A stretch of 64,000 nt of DNA from Castor canadensis. Taxonomy: Eukaryota; Chordata; Mammalia; Rodentia; Castoridae. Positions within the stretch are counted from its first letter, which is position 1. Each line of letters starts with the position of its first letter. Made by a program: the position numbers and the translations under genes. This document shows positions 12,097-24,000 of this stretch, one piece after another. The notes under the pieces are model-generated. The model worked only from the letters and a program-made list of their open reading frames with translations. It ran no database searches and was not told the DNA's origin. Where the stretch lies: positions 132,937,490 to 133,001,489 of the forward strand of contig NC_133396.1 in the NCBI RefSeq assembly GCF_047511655.1. The letters run 5' to 3'.

Positions 12097-15000
12097 GTAA
12101 GTCTGCCCTGTGAGGGGATTGTCACAAAATGGATGAAAAAGTAGGGTGAATGAGATGACCATGGGCTCTGGATCAGGCAGACCTGAGTTGAAACTCTGTT
12201 GTTACCACATGAACCCTTATCTATGAACCACAGTGGGGCTGTAGTGGGGATGAAGCCTCCTAAAGTGGATCCTTTTGAAAGGCCATGTGTTAAATGAACA
12301 AGTGGTGGACATGAAGGTTATGTAGAAGTGGCCTTAAGCCCAGCTCCTGCAACTTCCTTCAGGCTGCCTCACCTCAGTTTTCTCAATATCGGGAAATGAT
12401 TAAGAGATAGCTGACTTCAAGATTGAATCTGCTTACTAGAGAGGAAACCTGAGCAAATTCTTCTTCATAAGCATCAGTTTCTAGTTCCATAAAATTTGGA
12501 CAATAACAGTTAATGTCTCATTTTAATCCCTCTCTCAATAATTCCTGATATTTTAAAACTATTTCCATTTTATTCTAATTTTCTATCTATTTAGCCATGC
12601 ATCTATATACTTGCATATGAATGTCCTGTATAAACCCCAACTTTCTTCCTATTCTCTTTGATATTCACACCACCATATGAATACAGTATTAATATTATTC
12701 CTGTTTTATGTATGCAGAAACTGAGAATTTGTGATCTGCCCAAGGTTATATTTGAAAAACAGAAAATATGGTGCTAGGAATTTTGGTCTGTATTTCTCGA
12801 GCTTACTCCTCATAATGAACTTTATTGCAAAGGGAGAAAGTGTCACTTAAAAGATGTTACACAATTTGCCCAAGGTCATACTCACATAGAGAGTAATGGT
12901 AAAAACAGGATTGAGCTCTTTTTTCATCTTTTTCATTTGGCAGCACTGAGGTTTGAACTCAGGCCCTCATGCTTACAAGGCAGGTGCTCCTGCCACTTGA
13001 GCTACCATGCCGGCCTGAAAAACAGGATTTGCATAAGACCTGATTCCCCATCCAAGATCTTAAACAATGCACATACAAAATTTACATAGCTTTTATAATG
13101 AACAGACTAACATGTTGCAGGTGTATATTTTGAATTCAGGTTTCCTAGGCCAACGTCTGTACTTTTTTTCCACTCTCCTATTTCATGTCACCTCATTATT
13201 TAATTTACCATGATTTGTATGGTCACTCATCTTCATGATTGTTTGTCCTGTGTCTGCAATTAATTTCAAAGCCAGTAAGAAGGGAGCAGCTATGACCTAA
13301 AATTGTTGCTTATATAACTCTTTGGATGCAAAAGAAGGAGTCAGGTAGCACCACTCAGTCCTCTAGGGTTTTTAACCATGGTCAAATCATTTCCTTTCTC
13401 AAGATAAATTGACTTCCTGAACACTTAGCAGTGTGGGCACCAGGAAGCCAAAGAAGAGGACTCTAAGTGGTGTTGAGAGCAGAGGAAAGAAGGAGAAAGA
13501 TAACGGCAGAATGAGTACATTATCATTACATACTTCTCAATTTCTTTTTCTACGACAAACCATACAAATGACTGAAAGACATTATGAATGCAGTAACTTA
13601 GAAAACAAAGCAGTCCAGGACTTGCTGTTTCAAACTGTATAGAATACTTTGATACTTTTATTCAAATTTCCTTAACCACATTTAAAACTTCCAGAAGAGT
13701 TGATCTATGGTAATTTATGTTGACTTTGTTTCCTAATTCTGGAAGAAACAAAAGGACAATATCGAGCACATATGTAACTAATGTTATAGATTAATTAATT
13801 CTTGGTTTTCAAAGTCATTAGAGAAAAAATATCTCTAATCATGGTAGTTGTTGAAGAGTGGAAACCACTAAAAGCAACATTCCTTGAAGATAAAATGGAG
13901 ATAAACGCCAAACTTCTTTATCTTCCTTCTAAAAATATGCTGTCCTGGACACCCTTCCCTCAGAAGTCACTACCGAAAAGACGGTATATTATTTGTGTAT
14001 AAAATGTTCGCTTTATCTGCCAATAACTAAAGATACATGTTTTTTCCCTCAGTGTTCTGTACCTTAGCTCATGTACACTTGAACAGAATACTTAACCACT
14101 ATTAGCAAATAACTCCAGTTTTCAGCAAATTTTGAAGAACACTTTGACTATCCTCAGCTAACCCTGCACTCAGTTTTATAGAGAATATCAGTGTTATGAG
14201 GCTTTAGGATAATTTTTACTTAGTGCAATTTTTTTCCTAGGTATCAACAGGTAGCAGTTTAAGCACAGTTTAGTGACAACAGAACCTACCATACTCAGTT
14301 CTTAAGTGTCTTATGGCAAAATAGAAATATTGCTTTATATGCTTGGCATGTCATAGTTTCCCTCATATTTCAGTAGTTTTTATTTCACTCATTTAACTTG
14401 TTAAGAACTTATTGAGTGCCTAGTAGTTCCTTACCATGTTGATGTACACATGATCAGCAGAGAGCACGTTCTTCCTAAGTGAACTCCACAGCGAGATAAA
14501 ATAATGACATGAGAGGTATGAGCACAAACCATTTTTAAAAAATCATTACCCTTTAATTTTTCTATAAATAGATTCATTTGAAAATATTACATATAGATTA
14601 AGGCAGAATAGAAATTCAGAATGAAGATTGATAAGAACACCATTGTAGAAGGTCCCCATCACTTTCTCTTTCTTAAATCCATCAGAAACTCAGGTGTCTA
14701 CTTCAGTAGGCTTGATTTTTTTTTTCCTAATGATTCTTTTTCTAATATTTGTAATGATTGAGAAAAATAATAGTGATTTTAAAAGTAACAATAATACAAG
14801 AAGGGGCTAGGGGAAAAGAAAAGAGAAAACGACCCACAGTAATTTACATTGCTAATTGTTTTAGAAAAATTCAAGATGAACAAGGTACAAATAACTTACT
14901 ATAGTCTGTTAAGGAGGACTGTCTGAGATCTCAGCCAAACTGTTGCATGATAAAGTTTATAAACCTTAAGGAATCAGATAAGAGACTGTGGACTGGATGT

Positions 15001-18000
15001 ATCAGGAATTCAGGTCTTGTCCCTGTGGAGTCAGAGCATGCAGGTCCCTGCTCTCAAGACCCTCACAGCCGCTGACAGAGAGTATTTGAGAGGGGACGGC
15101 TGGGCTGTGCCCAAGTTTGAAAAGTCAAAATATGAGGCAGCAAGGTACCAAAACCATGGGCTTGAGTTTATATCTGTTTCTTAATATAAATTATTTAGCA
15201 TCACTGAACTTCAGTATAATTTTCTTATAATAAATAAAAATAAGGTATTATATATCTGTATTTTTCTATTTATTTATCCAGTAACAACTGTATTTGAATG
15301 ATAAGAAAAAAATATATAAGATACTAAATTAGATAACAAAGTAGCTATTTTTATTTTAATATAGTATACGTAGTGCTATAATAATAACAATAGAAGAATG
15401 GAATAGAGTAGAAATGAGCAATCTAGTCTCACTCCTTTTTAGACCTCCTGAAAGTTTTGGGTCTACATTTACTTCACGGGGGAACTTTGGTAGCTTCCAG
15501 CTGACATGAAAGGCTCAGTGATTTGCTTCTGTTCACTAAACAAAGATTATACTATATTAACTAATTAAAACTCTCACACGTTTTTATACCAAAATAGTCT
15601 TACTGCATTTATTTGGAATCACATTAGATTTGGAAAACTTTAAATTATTTTTCTTGAACTTGTTTTTTATCCAATAGGTTGTACGTTTGTCAATACATAA
15701 AAGTTAAAGATATATTGCTCCAAGATAAGTTACATTTTTACAACAGAATATCACAGATCTGCCCTGGGGGTCCAGGACTAGGTATTGAGCTAAACCATTG
15801 ATCAGAATAATATTAGAAATTCAAGGTACCATCATCATCAGGAGAAAGGGAGATGTGTGTTTATATGAAATATGTAACAATTTTAGTTGTGATCATCTAT
15901 GAGATTTACTCCCATTACAAACTTGGAAAACTCTGGAAATCTGCATTAACATTTGAAACACTCAAGCGCGTGTGACTCATCATCACATTAAGAACCCGTA
16001 TTCCTGAATCACTTCCTAACACACACTGTAACCTCAGCCACAAATAGTCAAACTCTCTTGCCTTAAAAGCTGTAAAGAAACAGTAACTAAAAATTATAAT
16101 TATAAACTGTATTACAGAATGTAGCCTGAAAGATAGGATAAACAAATGTAAATCTCCAAATTTTGACATGAGAAAAACTGAACAAGTAGGAATATTTTAA
16201 ATATCCTAAGAACTATAGACAAGGACACATACGCCCAGCATTCTACCAAGACCATGTGCTCGGTGCTCACTGTCTGGAGCTGCCCTGCACAGCTGTGCAA
16301 TCACACGGAGGTCACCTCTTAGTCTCAGAATAGAGATATGGACAGTACCTATGTTGTAGAGTAGTCACAAGTACCTGAGTTGACACTTATAAAAGACTGA
16401 AGATACCACTTAGTTCATAACAGGTGCTCCACCAACAGCTGCTATTAATATTCCTCTAGCACTTAATAGAAATAATTTCAGTTTTGGAGAACATCGCAAG
16501 AATAGAGTCCTGATGATTTTAAAGCATGGTCCCTGAGGAGTTCTTTTGTTGAATTATACTCTGGCACAAAACATATGCCCCCAAAATATTTTTACTCAGA
16601 TAATTCATCAGCTAATACAATAATACAGATAAGTAATAACATTTTTGTAAGTGTATAGAATGCTAAAAACCAGTATGTTTTTTTCAGTACCTTATTTCTT
16701 TTTATTGATGAACAACTTTGTGTTATATGGATATACTACATTTTGGTCTTTTACTATTTTTATTAACATATGGCAATAATACAAGGGGGGTTCATTGTGA
16801 TAATTCCATATGTATGTACAGTGTACTTAGAACAAGTTCACCCTTCTATTATATTTCCTTAACTCCCTTCTTTTTCCCCCCTTTTCAAACAGTGTTTTGT
16901 GGGTTTCATTATGCTACCTTCATATATGTATAAATATGTGTGTGTAACATACTTTAGATCAGCAAATCCTCTATTTATTCCCAAATCCGCACATATTCAG
17001 AATTATTTAAACAAGCACCTTGATTTAATAAATTCATCACTCTGCAAGTAGATGTTTTGGATCTTGAAGACATGACTTTTAATAAACTAATAAAATCAAA
17101 GTCGTTATATTAGGATTTCATGGCCCTGTCTTGCATGTTTTGTAGGCTTGTAAATACTTCCTCTTTCTTTATAGTCCACAGACTAATGGGGTATTTATTT
17201 GTAAGTATATTGGACTTTCATTTCTTTGAGTGGGTAATACTAAACTACAGAACATTTTTGTCTACTAATAGCATTTGGTTGGTTATATGTAATCCAACAT
17301 CTACACAAAAATACTTGTTATGATTTTTAAAAGGAAAATGCAAGTGAAGGAAAAGCAAATGTAAACGTAGAAGAAAGCAAAGAGATGAAGGGAAACCGGG
17401 TCAGAAGAGAGGCTTAGCATTATCAGTCACCGAAGGAGAAGTTGCTTCTTTTTCTTCTTGTTGATTTAGTTCTTTTTCCAAAATTTGCAGTGATTGGGAA
17501 AAATAATGGTGCTCTTTGAATCAGCTTTACTTTATTATAATCCAGGAAAAAGAGCCAGGAAAGGTTTATTTTTCTAAGTGGTAGAATAGAACATAAGTTA
17601 TCAGCAACAGAAGTAGCCAAACATTTCCAAAGTATCCTTTATTTTCATGAAAAACCAATTTGGTCTCTGCTTTGCTTATGTATATCTTTGTCAGGAGGCT
17701 CATTCATTCGGACACTTTCTCTTTCCACCCTGCTAGGGTATCTGGCTTTGTCTCCAGTGCCCAACTGTCACCGTAGTCTGTGTTCCTCACTGAATCTTCT
17801 GCATAATTTCTTAGGGCTATTGTAATAAATGATAAAACTAAGTCTCTCTAAATGACAGAAAATGATTCTCTCACAGCCTTGGAAGCCAGAAGCCCAAAAG
17901 CAAGGTGCTGGCAGGTTGAATCCTCCTTGGGACCTGAGGGAGAAACCATCCCATGTCTCTCCTCAAGTTTCTGGTGGTACCAGCAAACCTTGGTGCTCTT

Positions 18001-21000
18001 GGACTTGGAGGTGCATCACTCTAATCTTTGCCACCTTCATCATTCGTCCTTATTTCTTGTCTGCTGAGTCTCTGGGTCTTCTTGTCCAGATCTCCCTCTC
18101 CTTACAAAGAGCCAGTCATTGGCTTTAAGCCCCATCTTAATCAAGTATGGCCTCACCCTAATGTTACCACATCTTCATAGACAATCCTTCCCAAATAAAA
18201 CCCAATTCACATGTCCTTTGTGGCACAATGAAATTCAAAACACTCTCTAATGGTCAACTCCACTTGACCACCTTGAGCCCTTAGCATACTTTTTTGTACC
18301 AATTTGTTGGCAAACTTCCCAAAGAAATTGCCTATTTTCTCTGTGCCTACACTTTTTTCTTTCTATTTCCCTCTGAACTTTCGTTCTTACAACTCCACCA
18401 AAGCTCCTCTTGCCAAATCACCAGTGTTTCTACACCTGATGTTAACTCCACATCCTATTCACAATTAAATCCCCCATCATCTTTTAAACTCTTCCTTCAT
18501 TAGACTTGAGGACACCAGTCTCACAGTTGGGTTCCTGCATCATTACATACCTAACATTAGCCCCAATTTGGACTTGTTTTCCTATGCTTCTGCAGGTAAC
18601 TTCTTAGGTGATCTCATCTAATCCCCTGGCTTTATATCCTGGCTCCATGCTGATGATTCCAAACTTGTTCTAGCCCTAGTTGCTCCTCTGATCTCTTTCT
18701 TCAGAGAAAGCATCACTACTGGATTTTGAATAGACATTCCAAAAACACCAAATTCTTGACTCCACCTTCAGATTAACATTTTGGGGTCATCATGGACTCA
18801 TCTCTTTCCCCCATGCTTCTCAATCAATTCCTCTACCTTCAAATTATATAGAACCTCTTCTTGTCAACCTCACAACGCCAATCTTCATGCTACTCCCTTA
18901 CCATGACAGTCTATTTTCACTATACCAGCCAAATAGCCCTTTGAAATAATAAATAGTATGGTGCTACACCTTAGCTAAGAATCCTTCATGGAGTTAGCAT
19001 CACAGAGCTCCAAATTCTTATTGTGCCTTGTGAGCTCTATATGATTTGGTTACCTGTAGGTCGTCATCTCCTGATTTTAGCCACCCTGTTCTCTTTGCTG
19101 TGGCAAAGAGATGGTGTCTTTGCTAATCCTTGAGCAAGGGCCTTTGCACTTTCTGTTCCCTCTACCTGGATCAAGCTTCCCATTCAGGTCCAAATGACCC
19201 TTTGCTTTATTCCTTCAAGTATCTGCCCACATATCATTTCATCCAAGAGAGCTCATCTATCTAAATTAAACCTAACCACCATTTCTGTCTACCCCTGAAC
19301 TCTTTTTTTTCTTCCTACAAATAACATCTTTCCTAGTCAACATTCTTCCTACTCAACATTCCTATCATAATACTTATGTACTGTCTATTTCTATTTCTCT
19401 CTTGAAGTACATTCAGAATGCAGACTCTGGGACAAGATGTTTGAGAATTTTTCTGCAATAGCCATAGATATAGATAGTGTGTGCTACTTTACAGTAATGT
19501 GAATGGATTAATTGTTTCATTTCAGTTTTCTGAAGCTTTAATACTGTTGGCCACATTCTTCTTGTGATGTTCTCTTCCAACTTTTGGTTCCCCTGCTCTT
19601 CTCAGGCTCCTCCTGAGCATCCTCTTCCTTTTCGGTAAGGTCACATGTTGATATTTCTCCATTTTGAAAAAGTAGCCATCTTTTCTCCTCATTCTGTACA
19701 CAATCCCTTGATTTCTGTGCGATCTCTATTGCTATGATTAGCACGAGGGCAAACCCAGATGATAACATGCAAACCCTTCTCCATTCCAGACCTTCCTCTT
19801 AGAGTCCAGCCTATCTGGGTGGCTTCTTTTGATGACTTCTCCTTGGATGTCCTCAGGAAGCCTCTAGGAGCTTCTTTGATCTTCAGATTCATTTTCCTTC
19901 TTAGCAAAAATTCACCCTATTTTCCAAATAATGACTCAAAATCATTAAATAGCTATTCTTTGTTGAACAATTCATATGTATGTTTTCTAATCTTTCCAGT
20001 GATACTTTGTAGAGATTTTTAGTTCTGTTTTACAGGTGCAGAAATTCTTCATAATTTTCCCAGAATTAAAGCATCTAAAGTCTTATTGTAGTGGTGTCTT
20101 GTGTACAATTCTGATTTCCTTCAGAGATGATAAATGAAGTCTCATCTTCCCAATACCAATTTAGCAATCCAAGCAACAGGGCAAATTTCTTATTGGGTAA
20201 GCCTGGCATCGTGGCACACACAGTTCACTTAGTCAGAAAGCCAGAAAGTTCCTATCTTTGAATATTACCCTCTGACTCCTAAACAAAAATCAGTTTTAAC
20301 TTCCCCAAAATTGATATTTTTAATCCTTTCTCAACAAGTTACCTAAACATCTATCCAAACCTTTCCCCCACCCCTTTTTCTCTTTCTTTTTCATTGTGAT
20401 TGTTTAAAATCACAATGCATAAGATAAACATGTCTGCAAAGCCACAAATGAGAACACTCAGCCTGATCGGTCTATGCGTCCTTGTAGGAATTTTATTCAA
20501 CTGTTGTTATCTATACTGTCCCAAGCATAGGGTCACCCCAATGCTTGATAAGTATATCAAAAATCAGAAAATGAATTCCTTGTGGTTTGTAGCAACTGTT
20601 TTTGATGCCTAAGAGGAAATAGGTGTAATTTCAAAGTCTGGCAATCTTCCTCCAGAGAGGGAGAAGCAAGCTAGAGGTTAATATGAATGGATTTGATGTG
20701 AGCATTTTGCTTTACCTCTAGCCCAGCAGTAGGCTTTAGGCTCCCATTTCTTCCACTGGATCAAATCAGGTACAGCATATGCAGGCACTCACACAGCAGC
20801 AGCTGCTGAGTCTAGCCAGAAAATTGCCGCGCCAGCAGCGATTTCCCTGTGGCTCTCCTATTTAATTGAATGAGAACCAGCAGGTGACTGGTGCCGTGAC
20901 AGGGGAATCACAGACACACTCTCAGCCTGTCACTGTGCAACAGAACTAATATACAGCATCTTAGTAGAGCGCTGGCTTCTGCTTAGGGGTAGGGGATACA

Positions 21001-24000
21001 GAGCTTTTCCTTATATCATTAAATTTTTTTAAGTGCTAGAGTTGTGACTTTGCAACCAGCATTTTTACAGATCCTGCAATTAAGATGGAGAGTAATGATA
21101 TTTTGTGTGATTTATTTTATAAAATAACTATATATAGCACAACCCATTATTACTAGGAACTTTCCTAATATTAAGGTATTATGTTTTATAATTCTGTCCT
21201 GGTATGAATGACAAGCAGAGATAAGAAAGTTGGCTTGGGATCAAGGAATAGTTTGTATTACCAACACATCATCTGTTCTGTTCACAGAGAATCTCTGTGA
21301 ATAGGATGTGTTTGTTGCCACAAAATGGTTAGAACTGTGGAGAATGAAGGAATCAGAGTGTACAAAATAGCAGTGAGCATTACCTAAACAGGAAAAAGTC
21401 AGGGATTACTGGCAACATTCCCTAACACCTCAAACAGCAGAAGAGCCTAGCTTCCACCAGATCTTGGATTCTAAAGAGTGGAGACAGAGCCAACTTGCTA
21501 GTCTAAGCCAGGTTTACCAGTTCCATTCATGGGTGGTAGGCATTGCAGGAGACACATTTCAGTTTGCAACTCAGAAAATCTATCTTTATTCCAAATACAT
21601 ATTTGGTGATTATCAAAGCAACTCATACCTGGCAGGGAGAGAAATTCAGAGACAATCTATACTCAAGTGCTATAAGGACATGAATGTACAGACAGACGAT
21701 AGATAAAAATTCCTATCAAGACTTTCTCTCATCCCACTTAATAAGAAAGTTATCTACTTCAAAGTCTACTTCATATGAAGACTTTTATATCAAACAACAA
21801 AAATTATAAACCAAAACCTGAGACATTGTCAGAGAAAATAAGCCATATTGAATGAGCAAAAAAATCAAGGCAGTTTACTGAACTTGAAAGACAATAGATT
21901 CAGAGAAAGAAGAATTTTCATACAGTTCAGAGTTTCTTAAAAGTTTTAATTATTACAAAGCATGATTGCCCAACTCCCTGAAGGAGAGGACATAGCAGCA
22001 GTTAATATTAACCTACAACCCTCCCCTAAATTTATTCTGGTTGTGAAAAGAATTCATCTGCTTAACTAATGATTCTAACTGTATTGTGTTTGTCTAAAAC
22101 TTTCATCTACTTTGTTGTCTGCTGACTTAAGGTTTACACCTCTGCTCTTAATAAAGGAAAAGGGCTACTTCACTAAATCTCCTAACCGTTAAATACAATT
22201 GGTTTTATAGCTACTTTCAAGTCCCCCTCAGAGAAAGCTACTACTAAAAAAAAAAAAAAAAATCTACTTTGATGTGTTGTGGGGCTTGATCAGACATTCT
22301 AGAGCAACAAACGGTAAGAAAAAAAATCCCAATAAAATGTTTTAAAAAATTGTAAGTCAGTTTGATAGTGTCTGAATTGCATATTTGTAGCGATTTTGGA
22401 GATGTGCCAGTGTTAAATAGGATCCAGTTGGTGTGGACTGAAGGATTCCTGGCGGCAAATCAGGACAGCAAATCTGACCAAATAACGTTTTTCAAGGAAG
22501 TGACAGCTAAAATCTGTTCTGGCTGTGGCTGCTGTGAATAAATGGGCAGATATTTTATTTAAACATGTAAGTGTGAAAGTTGTCATTTCCATGTTCTAAA
22601 GCAGCCCATAGAAAAAATAAGAAAATGTTCAATATTTGTCTTTAAATGAAGATTGACACTCTAGGAAAGAAAGTTCCCCCCAAAATGGACAACTCACTCA
22701 TGTTTTTTAAAAAATGAAGTTTGCAGTTCCATGTATATTGAAAAGGGAATAGCGTTCCTTCTATGTCACTATTAATTTTCAGGAAAAGGGAAGAGATTGA
22801 AGCAAGCTAAGGAAGAAGCAATGGCTGAAATTGACCAGTACAGAATGCAGAGAGATAAGGAGTTTCGGCTGAAGCAATCTAAGGTAAGGAAGATCAACTC
22901 GATTCTATGCTGCACACAATGTATTAATATTCAGAACATGTAAGGTAGAATACTGGGGGAAATACCAAAAGTAAAATCACACTACATCCTAAACATTTCA
23001 ACATAACAGAACTACAAATTTTACACTTTTGCTTTCAAGGCATTTTAAAAAATTTGCTATATAAAAGTCCACCAATAGTTGTTATGTAATACATAATGTG
23101 TATTAAAATCATATTCTCAATTACACAAGTTCGAGGAGCTGACTAAAGGATTATTCTTACCACAAACTATTGACCAAAAGCAAACAAAAAAAACCCTTCA
23201 CAAAATGCAATCTTTGTTTATTCATGTTACTGGTAGAATCAAACAGTGTTTCTGCTAAGATGCAGGATGCATTTGTTGGGCCAAGTTTCCATTAGTGGAT
23301 GTAAGGTGTACAAATTAGCAAAGTAGCTATTGTTGCAAATTTTTAAACAGCCTTCTGGTATTTCCTTATGATATACTTTGCAACTGGCCACACCTTTATT
23401 CAATAAATTTTTTCATTTAAATGTGAAGAAACACTTTTTTCCTAGTCTGTCATTTTCCAAATGTCTGCAAGTTTACAGTAAAAAAAAAAAATAAGTGCTT
23501 GGGATTTTCACAGATGACATCTTCCTTTCCATGTTGCAATGAGGATCAAAAGAAAGCCTCATTACAAATATAAATAAAGCTCTGTTCAGAAGTCTGATAT
23601 TGCGAAACAAACTCCAAGAGTTTGGAAATCACTTCATTTTTTACTTTTATTTTAATGGTAACACATAAGGAGTCCATGTAGAATCAAACAAATTGGAGCC
23701 AGTTGTAGAAAAAAACTTTTTCCAGTAAGCTCTTTCTTCAAACAAAAAAACCTTCTTAGGATAAAGTAGAGCAGTCAGCAAAAATAAATTCTACTTATCA
23801 GTGTTTGGAAAAGGAAATCCTAGAATCTGAGTCGATGGATGTGTGTACAGTACTCCATGAATGGTCCTTGACATCGTCATAGATTAGCCACACTAGTCTT
23901 CCTCCTTAGACAAAACATGTCAATGCCACAGGGCCTTTGCACAAACCATTCTCAATCCCTATAATACTTTTCTTTTAGATATATTTGTCTTTCTTTGACC

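Larger units (their letters stand above)
12097..22782 (+). other. ATP6V1G3: ATP6V1G3 intron 1 (10.7 kb)
   Basis: GT-AG intron, phase 1. Recognisable contents: MIR fragments, one reverse ID-type SINE, an L1 3' UTR scrap, an MLT1-like LTR and a long L2 (all listed separately). The stretches 13200-16700 and 19900-22780 are mostly unique AT-rich sequence with no convincing coding exon. Around 20740-20960 there is a slightly GC-richer unique patch (contains 'gccgcgccagcagcgat') that could be a conserved non-coding element; this is a guess. Confidence 0.9.
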
